DNA from: Welwitschia mirabilis
Lineage: Eukaryota > Gnetophyta > Gnetopsida > Welwitschiales
Length of the DNA stretch: 64,000 nt
Direction: 5' to 3'
Assembly (NCBI GenBank): GCA_051453625.1
Contig: JBOZIK010000001.1
Span: forward strand, 22,447,026 to 22,511,025
Part shown: positions 35,680 through 48,420 of the stretch, one piece after another
Numbering within the stretch: position 1 is the first letter of the stretch
How the letters are laid out: each line of letters starts with the position of its first letter
Notes under the pieces: model-generated
The model's input: the letters and a program-made list of their open reading frames with translations, nothing else
Databases searched by the model: none
Told to the model about the DNA's origin: nothing
Made by a program: the position numbers and the translations under genes

Positions 35680-35691
35680 TGGTATTAGAGC
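35680..35691 (+). promoter_or_regulatory. Primer-binding site of Y1 (tRNA-iMet type)
   Basis: TGGTATTAGAGC, one C-to-T change from TGGTATCAGAGC, two bases after the LTR. Confidence 0.85.
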
Positions 35692-35741
35692 TTTGGTATA
35701 GGTATTTTTTCTATTATTGAATTATTTAACAAGTATTTAAG

Positions 35742-36520
35742 GATGGAAGATCAACCAACCAATTATCCTCCTTACTTTAAAAATGATAACTATGAGATCT
35801 GAAAAACAAGGATGCAAGTATTCATTAAAGCAATGAGCTTTAACTATTGAACAATTATAGAAGAAATATTTCATCCTTCTATACAAGAATAAGAAATTGA
35901 TGGAATGGAAACATTTATGATCAAATAAATGAGCATATGAGATGATGCTAATAAAGATAAGGCTTTACTCAATAAGAAGGCCATAAATGACATAATCTAT
36001 AGTTTTAATATGGAAGACTACAAAAAGGTAAGAAACTTTACCACTACTAAAGAGATTTAAAATTATTTATAAATGATATATAAAGAAATAAGTTAGATAA
36101 AAAAGAAAAGGAAACAAATTTTGATGATTCAATTTTAGCAAATTCAAATGTAAGAAGATCAAAGTTTTACATATTTCAGCAACAAATTCATAAAATTATC
36201 AATAGACTTTGGGTCTTATAGAACCTCTAAAGACAAGCCAAATTACTAAGAAGATCTTAAGGTCTCTTTTAAAAACATGTAAGAATAAGGTATGAAGATA
36301 TAAAAAACATTGAGAAGATCAAACTAGAGGAGTTAGTAAGTAATATATTAATCTTTGGATTGCATCATCTTCAAAAATGTAATGAATGTTAAATTATAAA
36401 TCTTAATGCAAATCAAGTACCTTCTTCAAGAACCAGAGATAATGATTCTTCTAGTTTAACTTCCAATTCTAATTTTGATGAAGAACCAGCTTTATTCACT
36501 AGAAAACCCAAGAAGATATT
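35742..36520 (+). pseudogene. gag of Y1 (copia)
   Basis: Starts MEDQPTNYPPYFKNDNYEI, then TGA at the conserved Trp, then KTRMQVFIKAMSF. Further blocks: KALLNKKAINDIIYSFNMED, YKKVRNFTTTKEI, SFTYFSNKFIKL, and at the end NFDEEPALFTRK. This covers the whole UBN2-type gag; the zinc knuckle and everything downstream is missing. About ten in-frame stops. Confidence 0.85.
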
Positions 36521-36527
36521 AACAAGT

Positions 36528-38602
36528 ATTTGACAAAATAATCTAAGATTACTTCTTTAACCTTTTTTATATTTTTTAATGATGTTAATTTGAAATAACT
36601 ATTTGTTTTAGCATGTTTAGTAAAAATAAAATTGAAAAAAGGATGGATTTCCCTTAATATTTATGCTATGTCAAAATAAACCTTAATAGGCATAAATGAT
36701 TCTAAATCATATTCTTTTAAATTATACTTATTACTTGAGCTCCTTTAATAACATTATAATACACAAACTAATATAAGATAAAAAATGGAAATAATAATAG
36801 GGAAAAAATTCCATTTAAATAATAATAAAAAAAAGTAATCATAATAGACTTTTAGGGACTGGAAATGGTAGGAGAATGGCACTTCAATGTAGCCTAGCTT
36901 CATCGCCCAAAAAAAGGGAAAAAAAAGAGCTTAAAAAATGGATAAGATAAGAATTACCTTTTGATCTTTTTATAGATTTAATTCACATATTTATCATGAA
37001 ATTTCAAACNNNNNNNNNNNNNNNNNNNNNNNNNNNNNNNNNNNNNNNNNNNNNNNNNNNNNNNNNNNNNNNNNNNNNNNNNNNNNNNNNNNNNNNNNNN
37101 NNNNNNNNNNNNNNNNNNNNNNNNNNNNNNNNNNNNNNNNNNNNNNNNNNNNNNNNNNNNNNNNNNNNNNNNNNNNNNNNNNNNNNNNNNNNNNNNNNNN
37201 NNNNNNNNNNNNNNNNNNNNNNNNNNNNNNNNNNNNNNNNNNNNNNNNNNNNNNNNNNNNNNNNNNNNNNNNNNNNNNNNNNNNNNNNNNNNNNNNNNNN
37301 NNNNNNNNNNNNNNNNNNNNNNNNNNNNATCCTAAGTATTATAACTAATGAAGAAAAGAGATTAGAGAGTAGAATAACACTTGAGAAAGAGAAAGAAATT
37401 GCAAATTTTTTGAAAAGAAGTTAAAATACAAAAATAAGATAAACTGTAATGTAACTAATCAAATAATCCATGTTAGTACCACACTTTAGTTGGTTGTCAT
37501 CTAATTAGTCTCATACCATCTACTAATATTATATTAATCATTAACCAACTTTAACTANNNNNNNNNNNNNNNNNNNNNNNNNNNNNNNNNNNNNNNNNNN
37601 NNNNNNNNNNNNNNNNNNNNNNNNNNNNNNNNNNNNNNNNNNNNNNNNNNNNNNNNNNNNNNNNNNNNNNNNNNNNNNNNNNNNNNNNNNNNNNNNNNNN
37701 NNNNNNNNNNNNNNNNNNNNNNNNNNNNNNNNNNNNNNNNNNNNNNNNNNNNNNNNNNNNNNNNNNNNNNNNNNNNNNNNNNNNNNNNNNNNNNNNNNNN
37801 NNNNNNNNNNNNNNNNNNNNNNNNNNNNNNNNNNNNNNNNNNNNNNNNNNNNNNNNNNNNNNNNNNNNNNNNNNNNNNNNNNNNNNNNNNNNNNNNNNNN
37901 NNNNNNNNNNNNNNNNNNNNNNNNNNNNNNNNNNNNNNNNNNNNNNNNNNNNNNNNNNNNNNNNNNNNNNNNNNNNNNNNNNNNNNNNNNNNNNNNNNNN
38001 NNNNNNNNNNNNNNNNNNNNNNNNNNNNNNNNNNNNNNNNNNNNNNNTAATGTAACTAATCAAATAATCCAGGTTAGTACCACACTTTAGTTGGTTGTCA
38101 CCTAATTAGTCTCATACCATCTACTAATATTATATTAATCATTAATCAACTTTAACTAATATAAAATTTAAGAATTAGAATATCTGATGTTTTATTAAGT
38201 CAAATACATATAACAAATGACTTACATTAATGGCTTTAATGGCTTTTTAACTCCTCCCCCCTTTGTCACATCTTTTAGCAGTGTATTCACCAGCCTTGGC
38301 AAGGACAATACACTTACTTTTATGGCTTGTAAATACATTGGAAAGTTAAAAGAGTTAATTATTTAAGAACTAATTTTATTACTACTTATGTTAATGGAAG
38401 ATGGCATGTATTGATAGTTTTATTCTATAATAGTAGAGGCATTACTAGATGATGTAATTTAGTTAAGCTCTTAAAAATGTTTTAGTAGGGTAAGTAATAG
38501 CATAAAACATTTTACCATATTTTTTATCCAAAACTCCATCACTAGCATGATCACTAGCATTACACATTAATTCAAACTATTTTAATTAATCAAGGTAAAC
38601 TT
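36528..38602 (-). mobile_element. X2: second X copy, with internal deletion
   Basis: Matches X1 from its LTR start to about 29140, then jumps near 38455 to the RNase H end equivalent to 34441, so about 5.3 kb is missing relative to X1. Two gaps (37010-37328 and 37558-38047) interrupt the LTR; the sequence 37440-37557 is repeated at 38045-38159 across the second gap. The TATA motif is altered here (ccataaaag). Confidence 0.75.
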
Positions 38603-40482
38603 CCTAAGTTATTAATTAATGAAAAGTTAAATATCATACAAGTTTACTAATAGAATGACCTTATGCAGGATTCAAAAGGATGGCCCTAAAATTGATCATC
38701 AAAGAATATTGATGAAGGTATAAAAGACATGAAGAAAAAAAGTAGGAAATGAGTTTTAAGTACTTAAAAAGCAGAAAAACATCAAGTAGTCAACCAACAT
38801 TCTTCATGGGGTTAACCATATTTTGAAAAAACATAGAGAAGAGCATCAAGTAATTTATCAAATATCTTTAAGGAGTTAAATGTTTATTATCAATGTGAAC
38901 CAAAATCCTCAAGCGATTGGCTTGTAGCATTAAGGGATTAATTATTCATAAGGTCAATTAATTCCATCTTGAGGTCAATTATCCAAAGCATTTTCTAGGA
39001 ATGTAACAAGTTTGGTTACTAGATCCTCAAAGGAATCCATTACTACTCTAGTCATTAATCAAAATATAGCTATTTAAGACTATTGAAAATAGTTGAAAGT
39101 TGTTTTGGAATGCTAACCAATCATTCTGAGGCTTTCAATAGTTATCTTACTCATCATGAATGTCATTAATAGTTATATTTAGTATATTGTAAATAGGAAA
39201 GCTATTATAATTTAAATACCTTTTGATCTTCTTAATAACTTGAAAAAACACACTATTACTCACTCTCTATCTTTTTTAATCATCAAAAAATTGATTTTTA
39301 TTGTAATTAAGCTATTTTAATGATTCTGACTAATAATTATAGAAAAATATTGATTATATTGCTTGAGGACTACCACAAAGTTTGGTGGAGTGTGGTTAGA
39401 GGCTACACTAGTAATAAAGGATAACAGACTTGTTTTCTTTACTTTGTGTCTTCTTAGTTTATTAGTTGATTAAATTATTATGGTAAATTAATTTATTTAA
39501 AATTAATTATATGAATTATCATCTAAATTAAAGTGGCAATAATAATTGATCACATTTGATGGTAGTATTTATTGTGAAAACTTAGTATTAGAGATCCGAT
39601 TTAATCCTTTCTTCTAGGATAGCTAGTTCTAGTAATTGGTATTAAAGCTTTGGTATAGGTATTTTTCTATTATTTAATTATTTAACAAGTATTTAAAAAT
39701 AGAAGATCAACCAACCAATTGTCCTTCTTACTTTAAAAATGACAACTATGAGATTTGAAAAACAAGGATGTAAGTATTCATTAAAGCAATTAGCTTTGAC
39801 TAATAAACACTTATAGAAGAAGGATTTCATCCTTCTATGAAAGCATAAGAAATTGATGGAGTGGAAACATTTATGATCAAAACAAGGAGAATATGAGATG
39901 ATGCTGATAAAGATAAGGCTATGCTCAAGAAGCCATAAATGACATAATCTATAGTTTCAATATGGAAGACTATAAAAAGGTAAGGAACTTTATCACTACT
40001 AAAGAGATTTGAAATTATTTATAAATGATATATAAAGGAATAAGTTAGATAAAAAATAAAAGAAAACAAATTTTTATGAATCAATTTTAGAAAATTCAAA
40101 TGTAAGAAGATCAAATTTTTACATATTTCAACAACAAATTCATGAAAATTCTCAATAGACTTTGGGTCTTATACAACTTCTCAAGACAAGCTAAATTACT
40201 AAGAAGGTCTTAATGTCTCTTCTAAAAACATATGATAATAAGATATGAAGATATAAAAGACTGAGAAGATCAAGCTAGAGGAGTTAGTAAGTGATATCTT
40301 AACCTTTGAATTACATCATATCAAAAAATGTAATGAATGTTAAATTATGACTCTTAATTCAAATCAAGTACCTTCTTCAAAAACTAGAGATAATGATTCT
40401 TCTAGTTAAACTTCCAATTCTAATTTTGATGAAGAACTAGCTTTATTTACTAGAAAATCCAAGAAGATATTAACAAGTATTT
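38603..40482 (+). mobile_element. Y2: second Y copy (copia LTR plus gag)
   Basis: LTR to about 39634, PBS TGGTATTAAAGC (39637-39648; C-to-T and G-to-A changes), gag 39699-40480. Aligns with Y1 throughout with roughly 10-15% differences, including the gag truncation point. gag reads with stops and shifts at many of the same places as Y1, so both descend from an already broken copy. Confidence 0.82.
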
Positions 40483-41951
40483 AACAAAATGATCTAAGCT
40501 TACTTCTTTAAACTTTTTTATATTTTTTGATAATGTTAATATGAAACAACTATTTAGTTTAGCATGTTTAGTAAAACTAAAATTGAAAAAATGATGGATT
40601 TTTTAATAGTTTTGTTATGTTAACATATAATTTAATAGGCTTAAATGATTCCAAATCATGTTATTTTAAATTATACCTATTACTTAACCTTCCCTAATAA
40701 CATTATAATACATAAACTAATAGAGGAAAAAAATGAAAAGAATAATAGAAAAAAAGAATGTCATTAGAATTAAAAAAAAAGTAGCCATAATAGACTTTTA
40801 GGAAGCGGGAAGGGTAGGAGAATGGAACTTCAATGGAGCCTAGCTTCATGTCCAACTAAAAAAAAAAAAGTTGAAAAAATGGATAAGATAAGAATTACCT
40901 TTTGATCTTTTTATAGATTTAATTCACATATTTATCATGAAATTTCAAACATGATTTTGAAAATTTTATGTAGTTTCTTTATTTAATTTGATAAGTTTAT
41001 TTATTGCCAAATCTAACTAAGCATGCTTTATAGATTTTGAAAGTTATACATTATCAGTACATATCTATGTCATTTATTTAAAAAACAACAATTGGAATGA
41101 TGACACTATTTTGTTTAATAGGACTAAGAATTAAGAAGAAGGAAAGTGTATGTTCATGTTTCATCATAAAGGAAAATGTGGATTCTCATTTTATTTTAGC
41201 CTTTTGATTTATGATGAGGCTATTGTGTAACTTGTTTAAGCATGTATTTTACATCATAAAATAATCTTAGGTATCGTAACTAGTGAATACAAGAGATTAG
41301 AGAGTAGAAGAATACTTGAGAAATAGAAAGAAATTGAAAATTCTTTGAAAATAAGTTAGAATACAAAAATAAGATAAACTATAATGTAACTAATTAAATA
41401 ATCCAAGTTAGTACCACACTTTAGTTGGTTATCACCTAATTAGTCTCATATAATTTACCAATATTATATTAATTACTAATCAACTTTAACTAATATAAAA
41501 TTTGAGAATTAGAATATCAGATATTTTATTAAGTTAATTACATGTAAAAAAAACTTACATTAAGGGATTTAATGGCTTTTTAAATCCTCCCCTCTTTGTC
41601 ACATCATTTAGTAGTGTATTCACCAACCTTAGTAAGGACATTCCTCTAACTTTTATAGCTTGCAAAAACATTGGAAAGTTAAGAGAGTTAATTATGCAAG
41701 AATTAATTTTATTGCTACTTATGTTAATGGAAGATGGCATGTGGTGATAGTTTTATTCTACAATAATAGAGGCATCACTAGATGATGTTAATGAATGATG
41801 ATATGTGGTATAGTTTTTGCCTATAATAGAACAAGTTATTACTACATAGTCATTACAATGTTGAAAATTAAAAATAAACTTGACTATTTTTCTATTATCA
41901 TTAAATCATTATCCCAACAATGGAATATGACAATGATCTTATAAATAAGCT
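40483..41951 (-). mobile_element. X3, left part (LTR), interrupted by G2
   Basis: Matches the X1 LTR from 27858 to about 29300. An open piece at 41555-41740 (minus) reads through the TATA region and is not a gene. The last bases, aagct (41947-41951), are the left target duplication of G2. Confidence 0.8.
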
Positions 41952-43248
41952 TCCTTAACTTGTAGTACAATGAACTGGATTTAAGTTAAGTTTTGACTTA
42001 GCTATCGTTCTTCCTTAGGGATAACATTGGTATTGGTTAGAATTGTATTAAATTTAATCTTAATGCAAGTTTAAAAAAAAAAAATAAAGGAAAATGATGA
42101 AGTTTAAAGTAGATCTTAAAATTTGTCTTAAAGAAGAGAAGCAAATTAGCTTTAAGATATCACTAATTTATCTAGGTGATCCTTCACTCTAATGTTGTCT
42201 AAGTGCCTTCTTGCAAAACAACAAAAGCCATCAAGTGTTTTTGATTTAATTCATGGGGCATAATAGCATTTAACATATGAAAAATGATGAATACAACTAA
42301 AAAATTAGTCTTAAATAACAATAGAAAGTAAGGACTCTTAAGTACTCAAGTTCTATAAAATTAAAAGAATAAGTGATAAAGAGGAATTCACATAACTTAA
42401 ATAAACTTGATAGTTAAAGAAGTTATTAAGATCATAGAAAAACAACTTTTGTATTACAAAAAAGAAAATAACTTTACATCAAAGGGAAAAAAGAAGTAGG
42501 AAGAACTCCTCAGAAATCCTCAAATACTAGCTCACTTCCCTAAAGAATCACTTAGAAAGCCATCATAAGTTGATGTGTCAAAGTTATATAAATCTTTAAG
42601 CCAAAGATAAATACAATGAAGGGTTAAGGCCCTTTTATAGAGAGAGATGGGGCTAAAGGATGGTTACAAGATCTTGGCTTATAGCATTAGGTAGAATCTT
42701 CATTATTTAGTGGCAAGTACATAATATTTTGTCTTATAGCATTTGGTGGAGGTTATCTTATAGCATTAAATTAATAAGAGGTCATCCTCTAGCATTAGGA
42801 AGAATCTTCATTATTTAGTACTTGGTGAAGGTTGTATTATTGTTTTTGGTGGAGATTGTCACATAGCATTAGGTGGAATCTTCGTTATGATGAGCTCAAC
42901 ATGCGGCCTTTAGAGCTAGATTCCTCTACCAACTAGTGCTATTGCTACATGTCTTCAATGCAACCTCCACATGCCTTTGCCACATGTCTTCAAATTCTTT
43001 TGTTATGTATCACCACATCATATCTCCACTACCACCATTGTTTTATGTGGAATTATGCCATCTTCCATAACGTATTCCAAAACATGATTAAAGATCTATA
43101 ATTAATATAGAGAAAAGCATAATATTCAATTTTATTTTAGAAATAATAGAAGACATATTTTGTAATAAAAAAAATTAAGTTAATGACTTCATTTATAATA
43201 AATTGGCTTGAAACTCTTGATATTAATGTTAATTTTCACATGTTAACA
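41952..43248 (-). repeat. 3' LTR of G2
   Basis: 1,297 bases; minus-strand start TGTTAACATGTG. Aligns with 51095-52420 over the full length. The adjoining sequence 43249-43265, minus-strand ...GTTAGAGGGTG, is the likely polypurine tract. Confidence 0.87.
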
Positions 43249-43265
43249 CACCCTCTAACTAGTCT

Positions 43266-44900
43266 TTTACTAGTGCCTTAGCAAAAAATCAATGATGAAA
43301 TGGTTGGACATGAAAAAATGATCTAAGTCAAAAGCACTTCGATTATGTGAATAATAACTTAAAAAATTTTATGTGTTTAAGGAATTAAAGTAAAAAATTT
43401 AGTAAAAATCAAGTGAAAATTGAGATTTCATATCCCTAATCAAAACTCAACTTTATCCTAAAACTTTATGGTGAAAATATTAAGTTTTTTAAGAAAATAG
43501 GTGTAGAAAGATCATGAAGAGATCTTTTATTGAAAATAATGTAAATTATACTAGTGAAAAAGGTAATTTATTTACAACCACCTATTTACTAAGTGGAAAA
43601 ACTATCCATAAAAATAGTTAATGCCTTAGGATTTATTTCTCATGAAAATGATATGAAGTGGAATGTAGTGAAGTGACGTAAGGTAAATGAGATGAAACAT
43701 GCATAAAGTAAGTAAAAATAGAAACCAATAAATAAGCGAGTGAACTATCCTAAGTGATTAGCCCTTTATTATATTTTTGTATTTTTAGTTAACAGTGATA
43801 TCAACTAAGCTAGATTTTCATCAAGTAACTTATATGAATTAAAGAAATTAATGTAAATCCTAAGTAGGAAAGTTAAAAGACAACCTTTTACATAAAAAAT
43901 CTAATTTCCATATTTTCATTCCTTTATTTTTCTATTTCTACCTTATCATATATCCTTAGTGTTATGCCTTTATAGCACATTGAGTATCTAGTACTACAAC
44001 ATTTTTTGCTAATAGAGTTAAGCATGTTGTATTATGTAAAAATTAGTGTTGCATTGCTAGTGAGCATTTATAGCCCTAATGTAGTTAAATATATCATAAT
44101 TAAATCATGAAATCTGCATTATTAATAGACGTCCCTAGCCCTCGTGTAGTTAACTAAGCCCAACTAAGTAATTAATGTTATGTGCTTTTAGAGAAGAGAT
44201 ATATTATTTTTTGTTTTTCAGCTTCTCATAGTCATTTTTTATGTACTTTTAGAGGCTTGTTGTTCTTTTAGCCTAGTCAAGACAAATCTTGTCACCATTA
44301 AAGGCTTTNNNNNNNNNNTTACTTAAAAAGGATATGCAAAGGTAAATCCTACCTTTTCAACCAAGTTTTACCAAAACCGAAGACCCTAAGCAAATGTGTT
44401 CTTAATTAACCTACTAGAAATAAGCATTCTTTTTCCTTAAAAACCCACAAATAAACTTGATCTTAACCATTACTTAGGTAATAACATAATCGCCTATTAT
44501 TAATTTTTGTTTTAATGGCTTTTAACCTAGATTAGTAAGTCTTAAGAACTAATGAGTTGATCATTTGGGTTGATGGTTTATGGGTTTAATGGAGTGATTT
44601 AATAATGGATCTAGTGAATGATAAGGTTTGAAAGGGTGATGAGATGAGTGATAATGTTTTAGGTGGTGTCTATTGACTTTAAGGAGATGACTGTTTTCGG
44701 GATTTATAATGAGAATAACACTGTGTAAAAAACCCTTTTTTATTAAGAAGGGTTCTTTCCACTTAGCTACTAGTTTGCCGAGAAAAAGATGTAAGCTATG
44801 TTATACAACAAGACTAGTTCTTCCTTCTGAAAAGTTTTTCTAAAAATATGTTGATCATGGAACCTATTCATCCTATACTTATTTATTCTTATGTTGCCAT
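43266..44900. other. G2 region between 3' LTR and integrase
   Basis: About 1.6 kb with no recognisable ORF, apart from integrase C-terminal traces above about 44600. A 10-N gap lies at 44309-44318. A short direct repeat of the form taGccct..tgtagttaa occurs near 44070 and 44140. Confidence 0.5.
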
Positions 44901-46330
44901 AGGTGTTATTTCTATTTTTATTTAGTTCGTTAAGTTACATGACCCTATTTTTTTTTGCAATTTCTAAGTCTAAGTTCATATTCTTGATTATTCAGTAAGC
45001 CCTATTATAGTATGGTATGCCCATAAGACATTGTTAAATTTGAAAGACTAGTTCTTGCATGTTGAGTTTACTACTTTTTAAAATATTTTCTTAAGTTTCC
45101 TATTCATAACCTTAACTTGACCACTTATTTATAGGTGATCAGGTATTTCAAATTTATGTGTAACCTTGTATTTAGTGATAAGGATGTTAAATATTTAATT
45201 ATAAAAGTCTATTCCTCCATCACTAATTAAAACACATGAATAGTCAAAATGAGTTAAGACATTTTCTTTAAAGAATCTAACTACTATTTTAGCATAATTT
45301 ATTTGACAAAAAAATGTTTCAATCCATTTAGTTACATAGTCAACATAAATAAGGATGTATTAATGCCCATTAGATGATGGATAAGGGCCTTAGAAATTAA
45401 TTCCCTATATGTCAAAAGTTTCAATAGTAAGGATGAGATTTAAAGGCATCATTTGCNNNNNNNNNNNNNNNNNNNNNNNNNNNNNNNNNNNNNNNNNNNN
45501 NNNNNNNNNNNNNNNNNNNNNNNNNNNNNNNNNNNNNNNNNNNNNNNNNNNNNNNNTTCCTATATGTCAAAAGGTTCAATAGTAAGGATGAGATTTAAAG
45601 GCATCATTTGCCTTCATGAAAGACTCCCTAACCTTTGAAATTTACGTCTTGATTTACAATAAAGATATAAGTTTTTAAAAATTAATGGTTATTAAAAACT
45701 AGATTGTAGGATTTTTGTTGCAGTTTTGTTAGATAATTAGTGACTCCCATAGGCTTCAAAATGGTAATGTTTAAGTATATTATGAATGTTAGTTTGAGGG
45801 ATACATTTGTAAAAGACCTAGTCTAGGTAGTATTTTAAAAGGTTTGGGTTATCCTATAAAAAATATTTAACTTAACTCAAGAATATATTCTTATTATTAA
45901 TGGTCTAATAGGAAGGAATAGTTTTGAAGACTAAGTAATTAGTAATATTTGCAAGCTAAGCTATTTCTTTAACTGAAAAGAATGTGCATTTAGAAAAGTA
46001 TTATTAATNNNNNNNNNNNNNNNNNNNNNNNNNNNNNNNNNNNNNNNNNNNNNNNNNNNNNNNNNNNNNNNNNNNNNNNNNNNNNNNNNNNNNNNNNNNN
46101 NNNNNNNNTTCAGAATTGTAATTTTTAAGTATATTATGAATGTTAGTTTGAGGGATACATTTGTAAATGACCTAGTATAGGTAGTATTTGAAAAAGTTTG
46201 GGTTATCCTATAAAAAATATTTAACTTATCTCAAGAATATATTCTTATTATTAATGGTTTAATAGGAAGGAATAGTTTTGAAGACTAAGTAATTAGTAAT
46301 ATCTGCAAGCCAAGCTATTTCTTTAACTGA
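44900..46330 (-). pseudogene. Integrase of G2
   Basis: Zinc domain on the minus strand: ANITNYLVFK, YFLWDNPNLL-like block, IHNILKHYHFEAYGSH near 45720-45960 (a second copy lies at 46109-46330 across a 100-N gap). Core: YILIYVDYVTKWIETFF (45320-45375, first Asp kept) and VLISDGGIDFYN (about 45200, second Asp kept). The region of the third residue near 45110 is degraded. Two 100-N gaps (45457-45556, 46009-46108), each flanked by repeated sequence, break it. Confidence 0.86.
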
Positions 46331-46850
46331 CAAGAATGTGCATCTAAAAAAGTACTATTAATAGATAAATATGTTTGTAGATTATTTAGAGATATGCATG
46401 AAAGATGATCTGCTACAATAATGATCAATCCTTGCTCATTCTTAATCTCTAAATCAAATTGTTGAAGGAGGAGAATCCATTTAATAATATGTGGTTTCTA
46501 ATTATTTTTGTCAAAAAGGTATTTAAGGGATGATTGATTAGTGTAAATGATTATCTTAGATCCTAAAAGTATTGCCTAAATTTTTCAAGGAAAAAGACAA
46601 TAACTAGAAGCTCTGTCTCTATGATGGTGTAACTGATTTAAGGTTTTTACTAGCATAGTAAATCATAGTTAGCTTTTTTATAACTCTTTATTCTAAAATA
46701 GCTTCCATTATGAAATCACTTGCATCACACATAAGTTTAAAAAGTAAATTTCAATTGGATGGTTTGATAATGGGTGTGGAAGTTAGTTTTTCTTTAGTTA
46801 TTCAAATTTGTTTTAACACTCTAGAGTTTACTCGAAGAAGGTGTCCTTAC
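46331..46850 (-). pseudogene. RNase H of G2
   Basis: Minus strand carries LCVMQVIS-type shifted CDAS box (46715-46740), LLGSKIIIYTNQSSLKYLF and KPHIIKWILLLQQFDLEIKN, then IIVADHLSC near 46395. These are consecutive gypsy RNase H blocks. Confidence 0.87.
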
Positions 46851-47560
46851 TCAAAAAATCACATAAAGATCTAGAGATTTTACTAAAGTTCTCGATGGAT
46901 TACCCATAATATTCTTTATTACCTAAGAAGGATCTATGATATTTTCCTTTTTAGTGGGTTGATAGATATGTGATTAAGGAGACCTTAGTTGGATCTACCT
47001 GAATTTCTTCCTTAGAGATTACATGTTCTAAAACTATGCCTTGATTTACCATATCTTTTGAGGACACGTTCTAAGTTATTTATATAGTGGTCAAATGAGG
47101 TTGCCTAAACTGAGAATTCATCCATGAAGATTTCAACACTTGAATCTAATAAGTTAGACAAGATTTAGAACATGCAACAATATAAAGTAATAAGTGCATT
47201 ACATACGATAAAGGACATTCATTTATATGTAAACATTTCATAGGAACAAGTAAAGATGTTTTTGTTTTAATATTTAGAAGCAATTTTAATATAATTATAA
47301 CATCATTAATCATCTAAGAAATAGCAAAAAGGATGTCCTGTGAGATATTCTAAAATTTGATTTGGGAAATGAAGAGGGTAATGATCCTTTCTAAACATAG
47401 CATTTAATTTCCTATAATTAATACAACTCCTCCATTTTATAGTAGGTTTGATAGGGATAAGCTCATTTTGCTTGTTAGGGATAAGGCTAATTCTTGATTT
47501 CTTCACTATAGTATGAATTGGACTTATCCACATGCTATTTGAAATAGGATAGATAATTCA
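46851..47560 (-). pseudogene. Reverse transcriptase of G2
   Basis: 47306-47533 is open: MWISPIHTIVKKSRISLIPN, then INYRKLNAMFRKDHYPLHFP and ILEYLTGHPFCYFLD, the fingers and palm start of gypsy RT. The catalytic box lies at 47114-47128 as F-M-D-E-F where F-M-D-D-F is needed, so the second catalytic Asp is Glu. After it, FDHYINNLERVL continues the domain. Confidence 0.9.
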
Positions 47561-48420
47561 TTACTGAAAATTTTAATTACCTCATTATTAACTATTTTAC
47601 TTATAGTTGGATTTATTCTTCATTGTGCTTTAATTGATACTTTACCATTTCCTATAAACAGATGTGGTACATGTAGATACTTGGGTTAATACCTTTAATT
47701 TTAGAGAGCATCAATCGTATTTCATGTTTGTTCTTTCTTAAGAGTCTACACACTTGGTATTCTTTGAATGGACTCAAGGAAGGGTTTATAACTATCAGAA
47801 AGGTGGAGTTATTCCCTAAGAAAACATATTTTAGATTATTAGACAAGTGTTTGAGTTCTAAGTCAACTTCATTTAGGGTTATGAGGCATGTTTCTTGAGA
47901 GCATTCTATTTAATCATTTTTAGAATAAGTGGATTCATGATTCTCAGTAAGGATTTTTATCCTATCCACATACTCTACCCCTTCGTCATTTAATAGTATC
48001 TTCATAGCATTAAAGACATTTAGCTCTATGGTTATGTTGCCAAATGAAATTTTCATTAATTCATTTTTGCAATTGATTAAGGCATTTTAGGTTGCTAAGA
48101 ATGGTCTTCCTAATATGACAAGCACTATTTGCTTTGATGAATTCTTCATGTCCAAGAGCACAAAATCTACTAGGAAGTACCAACTATCCACTCTAACTAT
48201 AATGTCTTTGATGACTCCTAATGGTGTTTTAATAGAGTTGTCCACTAATTGGAATTGGATTTCATGTTTTTTAGTCCTTTTAAGCCTAACTGCTTATAAA
48301 GGAAGCAAGTTTACATTGGCTTCTAAGTCCAATAAGGCTTGATTAATTGTTTTGTTGCCTATGATAATGGTAATTGTGGGGCATCTAAGATCTTTGTACT
48401 TTGGTTGGAATTGGTTTTGG
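47561..48420 (-). pseudogene. Protease and linker of G2
   Basis: Minus strand reads LRCPTITIIIGNKTINQALL and DLEANVNLL: the retropepsin with Asp-Leu-Gly changed to Asp-Leu-Glu (48318-48329). The second half with a G-R-P/L-A-T type block lies near 48090-48120. The linker to RT includes the open piece 47652-47846. Confidence 0.82.

Larger units (their letters stand above)
34600..36527 (+). mobile_element. Y1: Ty1/copia LTR plus gag, truncated
   Basis: Plus strand: LTR 34600-35677 (start TGTCAAACC, end cttagca), tRNA-iMet PBS, gag to about 36520, then abrupt junction with X2. Both junctions (X RNase H to Y LTR, and Y gag to X LTR) recur at 38603 and 40482, so Y was copied together with X. Confidence 0.82.
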